From the NCBI GenBank assembly GCA_012960055.1, contig DUCA01000053.1, positions 1 through 6,363 on the forward strand: a stretch of DNA of 6,363 nucleotides. Reading direction: 5' to 3'. Position numbers and translations under genes: made by a program. Shown here piece by piece: positions 1 through 5,750 of the stretch; the stretch's first letter is position 1; every line of letters begins with the position of its first letter. The notes beneath the pieces were generated by a model, which was not told where the DNA came from, did no database searches, and saw only the letters and a list, made by a program, of their open reading frames with translations. Origin of the DNA: Cycloclasticus sp. GTDB lineage: Bacteria; Pseudomonadota; Gammaproteobacteria; Methylococcales; Cycloclasticaceae.

Positions 1-1584
1 AACTTGGCTCTCAGCGTTAAGCAAGGCCATTGCCAGCAAACCAATCGCATTCACATGCGTTGCCTCATTAATACCCGACATGATTCTTTCGCCCAAGCGA
101 TTAACAACTTTGGTGACTAACTCTTTATTGTCCACCGCGTTTTCTTTACGCCAATCAGGCGACTCAGCCTCAATAATTTTATCCAAATAAATGGGCGAAC
201 CAAAGTTCACATGCACTTGGCCAAAATGATCTTTAAGCGCTTTAAACGAACGTAACAAGCCCATAACCGATTCTGATTTCTTTGGCTTACCACTCAACTC
301 ATTCACATAAGTTTCACCTTCAACGAGCTTTTCATAAGCGAAGTTAACCGGCAAAAAAACCACGGAGCGTTTACGATTTCGCAGGTACCCTCTCACGCTC
401 ATAGCCAACAAACCCGACTTTGCTTTCAACTTACGACCGGTTCGGCTGCGACCACCTTCTATGAAGTATTCCACCGCTGTACTGTTATTTGCCAAATACC
501 CCATGTACGCCTCAAACACCGCGCCATACAAGATATTGCCTTTAAAACTACGACGTAAGAAAAACGCACCACATCGCCTAATCCATGGGCCAGCAATGGG
601 GATATTTAGATTGATACCCGCTGCAACATGCGGTGGGGCAAGGCCTCGATTAAACAAAACATACGACAACACCAAATAATCCATGTGACTTTGATGGCTC
701 GGCACATACACAACTTGGTGCTCACGAGACAAACGTTCCACGCGTGAAAAGTGATGCAACACAATGCCGTCATACAACTTATTCCACAACCAACCCAATA
801 TTTTCGCTAAAACAAGCGTCGCACGAATATTTATAACAGCGGCAATTTCAAGTGCATAAGCCCTTGCTTGTTTTTCCGCATCCATCTGCGACATTTTCTT
901 TCTGCCAACCTCACGTGCGATGGCTTGTTGGACAATGTCTATTTGTACTATTTCATCGGCGAGCTTTTTTGGTGATGGTTGATCTGGGCCAATCGTGGCT
1001 AAACGCGTTCGGGCGAAATGAACGCGTAATACACGGGTTAGCTTTCGCGTTAAAAAGGCACTTGCCTGATTGTTTTCTACTAACCGCTTTAACGAAACCG
1101 GCTCACCAAACCGTAACAAGGTTTGCCGGCCATTAAAAAATATCGATAAAAAGCGTGCAAAAAGGCTCGATTTTCCCCCTTCATCTGTAAACATGGCACT
1201 TAATAGACCATCTGATTTTCTCGGCCCACGGCCCCAAAAGATAGACACCGGCACAACCAGCACGTCTTCGTCTGACCATTTAACCGCATCAATCAGTTTG
1301 GCTAAATACGCCGGCGCTGGATCCTTATAGCCGTCTTTAATGCGGTCCAGTGAGAACTCAGCCATGGCTTCATTAAAACCACCTAACTGAAGACCCTCCG
1401 ATGGCAACCGCATCGACATATCGCGGCAGACCTGTTCTAAAACAGCGTGCTTCGAGTACACATCACTGCGCATCACGTAGCACACTTTCTTGCCCTTGTA
1501 GGTTTCCGTCCACGTTTCGCCTTTCGGTAAGACTTTAACTTTTATCCAAAAAGACAGCAGCCAACGGATTAAAAAAGAAATCAT
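1..1584 (-). CDS. plsB: Glycerol-3-phosphate 1-O-acyltransferase PlsB (partial, C-terminus beyond left edge)
   Basis: PlsB is an inner-membrane-associated enzyme that acylates sn-glycerol-3-phosphate at position 1, the first step of phospholipid synthesis, using acyl-CoA or acyl-ACP. The frame is open from ATG at 1584 to the window edge, giving 528 residues of an expected total near 800. All four acyltransferase blocks are visible: HQSHMD (297-302, catalytic His297 and Asp302), GAFFLRRSF (339-347), EGGRSRTGR (376-384) and LPVNFAYE (411-418). From recalled E. coli PlsB numbering, each block sits exactly 9 residues earlier, so the catalytic core has no gaps. The N-terminus (hydrophobic MISFLIRWLL, then a basic stretch) resembles other PlsB starts. 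An AAGG Shine-Dalgarno lies 7 bases upstream, and the start codon shares one base with the ttcA stop. The second residue of block I is Gln where PlsB normally has Arg. Family assignment is secure; the missing third carries no evidence here. Confidence 0.96.
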   Translation of the reverse strand, partial: MISFLIRWLLSFWIKVKVLPKGETWTETYKGKKVCYVMRSDVYSKHAVLEQVCRDMSMRLPSEGLQLGGFNEAMAEFSLDRIKDGYKDPAPAYLAKLIDAVKWSDEDVLVVPVSIFWGRGPRKSDGLLSAMFTDEGGKSSLFARFLSIFFNGRQTLLRFGEPVSLKRLVENNQASAFLTRKLTRVLRVHFARTRLATIGPDQPSPKKLADEIVQIDIVQQAIAREVGRKKMSQMDAEKQARAYALEIAAVINIRATLVLAKILGWLWNKLYDGIVLHHFSRVERLSREHQVVYVPSHQSHMDYLVLSYVLFNRGLAPPHVAAGINLNIPIAGPWIRRCGAFFLRRSFKGNILYGAVFEAYMGYLANNSTAVEYFIEGGRSRTGRKLKAKSGLLAMSVRGYLRNRKRSVVFLPVNFAYEKLVEGETYVNELSGKPKKSESVMGLLRSFKALKDHFGQVHVNFGSPIYLDKIIEAESPDWRKENAVDNKELVTKVVNRLGERIMSGINEATHVNAIGLLAMALLNAESQV

Positions 1585-1595
1585 TAAGAGGCCTT
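1582..1595 (-). promoter_or_regulatory. plsB ribosome binding site and TAATG stop/start overlap
   Basis: On the minus strand the sequence reads AAGG (1595-1592), seven bases (1591-1585), then ATG (1584-1582). The ttcA stop TAA occupies 1586-1584, so the last A of the stop is the first A of the plsB start. This decides the plsB start and implies translational coupling, with ribosomes ending on ttcA able to reinitiate on plsB. The overlap is read directly; coupling is inferred. Confidence 0.7.
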
Positions 1596-2444
1596 GTTTA
1601 CGTTCATAGCAGAAAAGACAAGCGGTTGCACTACGGGTTTCTCGGTGTCCATTTGTTGAGATAAATTCTCGAAATCAAACAACTGCCTGTCCAATAATTG
1701 CGATGGCCGTATGTTTTTCAAGCTACTAAAAATGGTTTCAACACGCCCTGGAGAATCAATATTCCATTGATTCAACATGCCTTTCATTTGCACACGCTGT
1801 AGATTTTCTTGGCTACCGCATAAGTTGCAGGGGATAATCGGGTAGCCTTTGAGCGCTGAAAATTCAGCAATGTCTTTCTCCCTTGAATACGCCAACGGCC
1901 GAATGACAATGTGCTTACCGTTATCGCTCTTTAATTTTGCGGGCATGGCTTTCAGTTGCCCACCATAAAACATGTTCAAGAAAAACGTTTCGATGATGTC
2001 ATCACGGTGATGCCCCAAGGCAATTTTGTTGTATCCGTGTTCTTCAGCATAGGCATACAACGCACCACGGCGCATTCTTGAGCATAAGCCGCAAGTGGTT
2101 TTTCCTTCAGGAATAATCCGCGTTACCACGCTGTAGGTATCTTGCTCAATCACGTGATACGACACACCAATGGATTCAAGGTATTCCGGCAAGATATGTG
2201 CTGGAAAACCGGGTTGTTTCTGGTCTAAATTAACGGCCAATATGTCAAAATTAACCGGCGCATTACGGCGAAGGTTCAACAAAACATCCAACATCGTGTA
2301 CGAATCTTTACCACCCGACAAACACACCATGATACGGTCACCATCTTCAATCATGTTGTAGTCGGCAATCGCCTGCCCCATTTCACGCCGTAAGCGCTTT
2401 TGCAGCTTATTAAAGCGGAGTTTTGTTTTATCTATACTGGTCAT
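1584..2444 (-). CDS. ttcA: tRNA 2-thiocytidine(32) synthetase TtcA
   Basis: TtcA is a cytoplasmic iron-sulfur, ATP-dependent enzyme that thiolates cytidine 32 of certain tRNAs (s2C32), tuning codon reading in the anticodon loop. The 286-residue product has the PP-loop ATP-pyrophosphatase motif SGGKDS at residues 43-48, the CGLC pair (Cys118 and Cys121) and PCNLCG with Cys206 and Cys209. In this family the 118/121-type pair plus one later Cys bind the [4Fe-4S] cluster. The GHHRDD segment (144-149) is also typical of the group. Length is normal for TtcA, and the basic N-terminal helix (KLQKRLRREMG) supports the ATG at 2444. There is no clear Shine-Dalgarno in front of it, and a TATAAA lies only 9 bases upstream. 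The gene is first in a leftward pair with plsB and divergent from the ADP-ribosylglycohydrolase-like gene. Confidence 0.96.
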   Translation of the reverse strand: MTSIDKTKLRFNKLQKRLRREMGQAIADYNMIEDGDRIMVCLSGGKDSYTMLDVLLNLRRNAPVNFDILAVNLDQKQPGFPAHILPEYLESIGVSYHVIEQDTYSVVTRIIPEGKTTCGLCSRMRRGALYAYAEEHGYNKIALGHHRDDIIETFFLNMFYGGQLKAMPAKLKSDNGKHIVIRPLAYSREKDIAEFSALKGYPIIPCNLCGSQENLQRVQMKGMLNQWNIDSPGRVETIFSSLKNIRPSQLLDRQLFDFENLSQQMDTEKPVVQPLVFSAMNVNKAS

Positions 2445-2452
2445 CAGCGTAT

Positions 2453-2458
2453 TTTATA
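2453..2458 (-). promoter_or_regulatory. Candidate -10 element for ttcA-plsB
   Basis: The minus strand reads TATAAA at 2458-2453, the best -10 match upstream of ttcA. The hexamer 17 bases further upstream (ACAAGA) is a poor -35. A start about seven bases downstream would leave only one or two bases before the ATG at 2444, so the transcript would be almost leaderless. This fits the missing Shine-Dalgarno, but a more distal promoter overlapping the divergent gene's control region is equally possible. Confidence 0.3.
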
Positions 2459-2557
2459 CCCAAAGGGCATAAGTTTCTTGTAGCCGAGTAAAAAACATCC
2501 TGCTAATTCAGCTTTACATCCACTCACCTCGAAGTAGATGCAGTTTCGCAGACAAAG

Positions 2558-2566
2558 TGCTATAAC
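2558..2566 (+). promoter_or_regulatory. Extended -10 promoter for the ADP-ribosylglycohydrolase-like gene and ung
   Basis: The sequence TGC followed by TATAAC is a strong extended -10 (TGnTATAAT-like) of the sigma-70 type. No good -35 lies 16-18 bases upstream, which is common for extended -10 promoters. The predicted start near 2573 would give a leader of about 18 bases containing the ribosome binding site AGGGA (2580-2584), six bases from the ATG at 2591. Spacing is right throughout, but the call rests on sequence match alone. Confidence 0.5.
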
Positions 2567-2579
2567 AATTAAAATTCAC

Positions 2580-2584
2580 AGGGA
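2580..2584 (+). promoter_or_regulatory. Ribosome binding site of the ADP-ribosylglycohydrolase-like gene
   Basis: AGGGA with a six-base spacer (ATCAAT) precedes ATG 2591. It fixes the start and makes later in-frame ATG codons, such as Met15, unlikely starts. It is also the only clear Shine-Dalgarno for the gene pair, since ung has none. Confidence 0.65.
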
Positions 2585-2590
2585 ATCAAT

Positions 2591-3637
2591 ATGTCAAACA
2601 TTAGCCTTCGCGAACGTGCCACTGGCGCCATTATGGGCGCATACATTGGCGATGCCTTGGGCTTAGGTCCGCATTGGTTTTATGACCTTGATGAACAACG
2701 CCGCTATTACGGTGACTGGGTAGACGACTACACAGACCCACAAGTCAACCGCTACCACGGCGGCATGAAAGCAGGTCAACAATCACAATCAGGCCTTATC
2801 CTTAATATGTTGATTGACTCCATGCTAGCGCAAGGTGGTTACGATGAGACTGATTTCTGTCGACGTTTGGACAGCGACTTATTCCCATTGTTAGACGGCA
2901 CAGCCAACGTTGGCCCAGGCGGCTTCACCAGCCAATCTATTCGCGAAGCGTGGGTTTTACGCACACAGCACAACCAGCCATGGGGTGACGTTGCTGGGTT
3001 CACAGACAATACCGAAGCAGCCGAACGAATCCTCTCTTTAGCCGTGCGCTATGCCACTAATCCAAAGCAATTAGCATCAACTGTATCCAGCAATACGTTA
3101 CTGACCCAGTGCGACGAAACCATCAATGCCATGACCGTCGCCTACGGTGCTGTCTTAGGCATGCTCGTGCAAGGCCACCATTTGGACGAAACGTTATCTG
3201 CTAAATTAATGCAGCTGGTTGCGACGCACGAATTACCCTTTCACGCCATGACAATACCCGGCAGCAAACCCTCAGGTGCCGGCACCTTTGCGTCACCTGA
3301 TGCTTTATTAACACCCTCTAGCATTGCACAGGCCGCACATGAAGATTTAATCCAACCGGCTTGGAAAGTCTCGCTGATATATGGCATGCCATGCGCCGTT
3401 TACCACCAATTTCCTGCCTGCTATTACTTAGCAGCAAGGTATTCAAATGATTTTGAATCTGCAGTGTTACACGCCATAAATGGCGGAGGGCAAAACATGG
3501 CCCGCGCGATGCTAACCGGCGCGCTGGTGGGCGCTCAGGTCGGCATTCAAGGCATACCCCAACGATTTATCGATGGCTTGGAACAATCAAGCGAACTGCT
3601 TCAGCGAGCAGAAAAACTCGCCGATCAAATCGCTTAA
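2591..3637 (+). CDS. ADP-ribosylglycohydrolase-fold protein with altered metal-site motifs
   Basis: This 348-residue protein belongs by pattern to the ADP-ribosylglycohydrolase (ARH/DraG, J1-crystallin) superfamily, an all-helical fold that usually removes ADP-ribose from proteins or small molecules using two Mg ions. Family marks are GAYIGDALGLG at the N-terminus (residues 16-26), the helical core AVLGMLVQG (187-195), and a C-terminal GALVGAQVGIQGIPQRFIDGL-like helix after a glycine loop (310-330). In classical members the metals are held by a DDT motif near residue 65 and a GGDxD motif near 300. Here these read GQQSQSG (62-68) and NGGGQNMAR (297-305), with no acidic residue in either. DNTEAAER (139-146) may supply other polar contacts. 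No signal peptide or membrane segment is visible, so it is probably cytoplasmic. The ATG has AGGGA six bases upstream. The stop is five bases before ung, suggesting one operon. The superfamily call is fairly sure; substrate and activity are unknown. Confidence 0.8.
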   Translation: MSNISLRERATGAIMGAYIGDALGLGPHWFYDLDEQRRYYGDWVDDYTDPQVNRYHGGMKAGQQSQSGLILNMLIDSMLAQGGYDETDFCRRLDSDLFPLLDGTANVGPGGFTSQSIREAWVLRTQHNQPWGDVAGFTDNTEAAERILSLAVRYATNPKQLASTVSSNTLLTQCDETINAMTVAYGAVLGMLVQGHHLDETLSAKLMQLVATHELPFHAMTIPGSKPSGAGTFASPDALLTPSSIAQAAHEDLIQPAWKVSLIYGMPCAVYHQFPACYYLAARYSNDFESAVLHAINGGGQNMARAMLTGALVGAQVGIQGIPQRFIDGLEQSSELLQRAEKLADQIA

Positions 3638-3642
3638 CAATC

Positions 3643-4338
3643 ATGGCATTATCTAACGCAAAAAGCTGGAAACCCTTTTTAGACGACGAGCTAAACCTGC
3701 CGTACATGCTCACCTTAAAGGAGTTTTTACGCTTAGAGAAAAACGATGGCAAAGTGATCTATCCGCATTCATCCAACTGGTTTCACGCGCTTGAAGCAAC
3801 ACCCTTGGATGAAGTAAACGTCGTTATTCTGGGACAAGACCCCTACCACCAACCACATCAAGCACACGGCTTGTGCTTCTCGGTACAACCCAATGTAAAA
3901 ATACCTCCATCATTACGCAACATTTATAAAGAGTTACAAAACGATTTACATATTCCACACGCCTTACACGGCTGTTTAGACAGTTGGGCAAAGCAGGGTG
4001 TGTTACTGCTCAATAGCGTCTTAACGGTTGAATACAACAACGCCAACGCACACCAAGGCAAAGGTTGGGAAACATTCACCGACAAAATCATTCACACCGT
4101 CGCCGAACAAAACGAACACGTGGTGTTTTTATTGTGGGGCAACTATGCGCAAAAAAAAGGCGCGTTTATCGACACTAAACACCACCTCGTTCTAAAAGCA
4201 CCGCACCCATCGCCCTTATCTGCACACCGTGGTTTTTTGGGCTGCGGGCACTTTAGTCAAACTAATGAGTATTTAGAGCAGCATGGTAAGGTAGAGATTC
4301 ATTGGGAGTTACCTAAAATATCGGTTGCCATGCAATAA
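3643..4338 (+). CDS. ung: Uracil-DNA glycosylase, family 1
   Basis: Ung cleaves uracil from DNA after cytosine deamination or dUMP incorporation and starts base-excision repair in the cytoplasm. The 231-residue protein is close to the E. coli length and has every family-1 motif: GQDPYH at 64-69 (Asp66 activates water), GLCFSV with the uracil-stacking Phe79, LLLNSVLTV with uracil-reading Asn124, and HPSPLSAHRGF at 188-198 (catalytic His188 and the minor-groove Leu loop). The GWETFTDKII and VVFLLWG segments are also typical. The start at 3643 matches the usual N-terminus, which runs about 20 residues before a PYM/PYF segment. No Shine-Dalgarno precedes it, and the upstream stop is only five bases away, so translation probably depends on ribosomes finishing the preceding gene. 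A strong hairpin terminator begins immediately after the stop. Confidence 0.98.
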   Translation: MALSNAKSWKPFLDDELNLPYMLTLKEFLRLEKNDGKVIYPHSSNWFHALEATPLDEVNVVILGQDPYHQPHQAHGLCFSVQPNVKIPPSLRNIYKELQNDLHIPHALHGCLDSWAKQGVLLLNSVLTVEYNNANAHQGKGWETFTDKIIHTVAEQNEHVVFLLWGNYAQKKGAFIDTKHHLVLKAPHPSPLSAHRGFLGCGHFSQTNEYLEQHGKVEIHWELPKISVAMQ

Positions 4339-4373
4339 AAAAAGCCTTGCTGACGTATCAAGCAAGGCTTTTT
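4339..4373 (+). terminator. Bidirectional intrinsic terminator between ung and the FadL-like gene
   Basis: A perfect 13-bp inverted repeat (4339-4351 and 4361-4373, core GCCTTGCT/AGCAAGGC) encloses a nine-base loop. Rightward, the stem ends in T5 and serves ung. Leftward, the run at 4337-4343 becomes T7 and serves the FadL-like gene, whose stop is at 4396. The A-run overlaps the ung stop codon, so the terminator abuts the coding sequence. The remaining bases to 4395 are AT-rich and show nothing else. Confidence 0.92.
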
Positions 4374-4395
4374 GAGCTCTATAATTAGTTAAGTA

Positions 4396-5649
4396 TTAGA
4401 ACGAATACCCCGCATTAACTGAAAATTGATCCATGCACAGCTCCACCGTATTTGTTGGTGTAAATAGATCTGCCCCTTTGACACATTTTTCTGGCGCATA
4501 CATCAAGGCCACATTAATGTCACTACCCGACTCAAGCTTCTTTGAAAAGCCAGCGGTATAGTGATATTCCATGACACCAGTAGCTAGGATGCTAAACGTT
4601 ACTTCTTCATCAGGGATAGGCTGCTCGCCATAACTGGCTCCAACACGCCATGTCCAGTCATTATTCGCTTCCCATGTATAGCCCATTTTATAAACCGTCA
4701 TATTGCCCCAGCCAAAGCCAACACTATCTCCTAGTTTTGACCCCGTCAAAAGGCTTGCCGATGTATTGCCAATGGCATCAACATCACTGTATTGAATTTG
4801 TTGGATGTCTAAAGTAAACGTTCCAGGCCCCACATCTGCAGCAACACCAACTTGAGCGATGGCCGGAATATCAAATTCGCCGCTATTGGTAAACAAGCCT
4901 TTATAGTCATCAAATGTATTCTTAATTTCGGTTTGATAAGACGCGGCTAACGTAATTCCTGGCACCACTTCACCCAATATGCCAACACGTAGACCAAAGC
5001 CAAAAGCTTGGTCATAGCCTTCATCCGATAAATGCGAAGAGTCTTCTGAGAAGTTAGCAAAACCTGACAAGCCATCCATACGTAAATATGAATAATTAAA
5101 AATCGCTGAGACGCCCCACGATGCATGACCTTCAGCAAATTTTCTTGAATAACTGAGGTTTGCGAATATTTGCGCATAATTTACGCCCGTGTGGTCACCC
5201 CCAAATGTACCTACTCCAAACGGCGTGTCATGAGACGCATAATCAGTATTCATACCGCCATTCCCATACATGGCAAAGCCTAATGAGCTCTTATTATCAA
5301 GTACATGACTTAATGCAAACGATGGGATAAAGAAATTCTCACTGTCACTTTCTACGGCTGCACCAGGGAATGGTGGAAACCCACCCGGAGTTCCAGACAC
5401 GGTGTATTCACGCGACGGTGAAAAGTACTGAATATCGATTTCCATTTGCTCACCGACGAACACAACACCCGCCGGGTTAATTGCTGCAATTAATGCGTCT
5501 TGTGGAAACGCCACACCACCGCCTGCAATACCCACTTGTCTTGCACCATAGCCTAAAGCGAACAAGCCATTCGATGCCGAACCAACGACAGGCAACAACG
5601 TACACATTGCAAAACCGCCAGCCACCGCTACTTTCTTAAAATTTAACAT
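4396..5649 (-). CDS. FadL/TodX/OMPP1-family outer membrane transport protein
   Basis: FadL-family proteins are 14-stranded outer membrane beta-barrels with an N-terminal plug that carry long-chain fatty acids, aromatic hydrocarbons or other hydrophobic compounds into the periplasm. The 417-residue precursor starts with a Sec signal peptide: KK at 5-6, a hydrophobic core at 7-22 and likely cleavage after GSA (Ala25). The mature start has the family pattern: LGYGARQVGIAGGGVAF (32-48), then QDALIAAINPAG, with the conserved NPA at 58-60. Alternating beta-strand patterns follow, for example MGYTWEANNDWTWRVGASYG, and the chain ends in Tyr-Ser-Phe, the aromatic C-terminus used by barrel proteins for BAM assembly. 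It is somewhat shorter than E. coli FadL. Cys389 and Cys405 lie near the end and could form a disulfide. AAGGA six bases upstream supports the ATG. The substrate cannot be read from sequence, so no symbol is given. Confidence 0.88.
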   Translation of the reverse strand: MLNFKKVAVAGGFAMCTLLPVVGSASNGLFALGYGARQVGIAGGGVAFPQDALIAAINPAGVVFVGEQMEIDIQYFSPSREYTVSGTPGGFPPFPGAAVESDSENFFIPSFALSHVLDNKSSLGFAMYGNGGMNTDYASHDTPFGVGTFGGDHTGVNYAQIFANLSYSRKFAEGHASWGVSAIFNYSYLRMDGLSGFANFSEDSSHLSDEGYDQAFGFGLRVGILGEVVPGITLAASYQTEIKNTFDDYKGLFTNSGEFDIPAIAQVGVAADVGPGTFTLDIQQIQYSDVDAIGNTSASLLTGSKLGDSVGFGWGNMTVYKMGYTWEANNDWTWRVGASYGEQPIPDEEVTFSILATGVMEYHYTAGFSKKLESGSDINVALMYAPEKCVKGADLFTPTNTVELCMDQFSVNAGYSF

Positions 5650-5655
5650 GATTAA

Positions 5656-5660
5656 TCCTT
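5656..5660 (-). promoter_or_regulatory. Ribosome binding site of the FadL-like gene
   Basis: The minus strand reads AAGGA followed by six bases (TTAATC) and then ATG at 5649. This strong Shine-Dalgarno with near-ideal spacing is the best in the window and suits an abundant outer membrane protein. Confidence 0.75.
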
Positions 5661-5688
5661 ATTTATTATTTGCCTCAACGGCATAGCA

Positions 5689-5720
5689 CTTATAACGGCC
5701 GAGATTATATTTCTTATAAC
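5689..5720. repeat. Direct repeat CTTATAAC flanking the -10 candidate
   Basis: CTTATAAC occurs at 5689-5696 and again at 5713-5720, 24 bases start to start, with the TATAAT candidate (minus strand) between the copies. The spacing is near two helical turns plus a few bases, and the position suits an operator. In AT-rich DNA an 8-mer repeat can be chance. It does not resemble the FadR or PsrA sites I know. Confidence 0.35.
5704..5709 (-). promoter_or_regulatory. Candidate -10 element for the FadL-like gene
   Basis: The minus strand carries a perfect TATAAT in the AT-rich gap between msrA and the FadL-like gene. A start near 5697 would give a leader of about 47 bases. No good -35 is present at the right distance, and the region offers other AT-rich hexamers, so the match could be chance. 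An 8-base direct repeat flanks it on both sides. Confidence 0.4.
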
Positions 5721-5750
5721 TAAAATATCATAGTTGTATTTTTTATATTC

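Noticed and set aside
461..1330. Three open frames on the plus strand (about 72-94 codons) at 461-679, 852-1136 and 1070-1330
   Set aside because: They lie antisense to plsB, whose frame is continuous with all catalytic motifs. Their translations show no family pattern and no good ribosome binding sites.
2170..2361. 63-codon plus-strand open frame
   Set aside because: It is antisense to the PP-loop coding part of ttcA and looks like a shadow of a conserved gene.
3567..3752. 61-codon minus-strand open frame across the ARH-like/ung junction
   Set aside because: It is antisense to two real genes, with no recognisable protein pattern.
4947..5177. 76-codon minus-strand frame inside the FadL-like gene
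   Set aside because: It is a same-strand alternative frame of a well-supported outer membrane protein gene, with no independent support.
5604..5649. Lipoprotein signal (Cys16) in the FadL-like precursor
   Set aside because: Residues before Cys16 (Phe-Ala-Met) do not form a good lipobox, and a GSA signal peptidase I site follows at residue 25, as expected for a barrel protein.
5721..5750. AT-only inverted repeat (AAAATA/TATTTT) after msrA as a terminator
   Set aside because: The stem is six A-T pairs with a nine-base loop and no GC core, too weak to call. The msrA transcript may read into the FadL-like gene.
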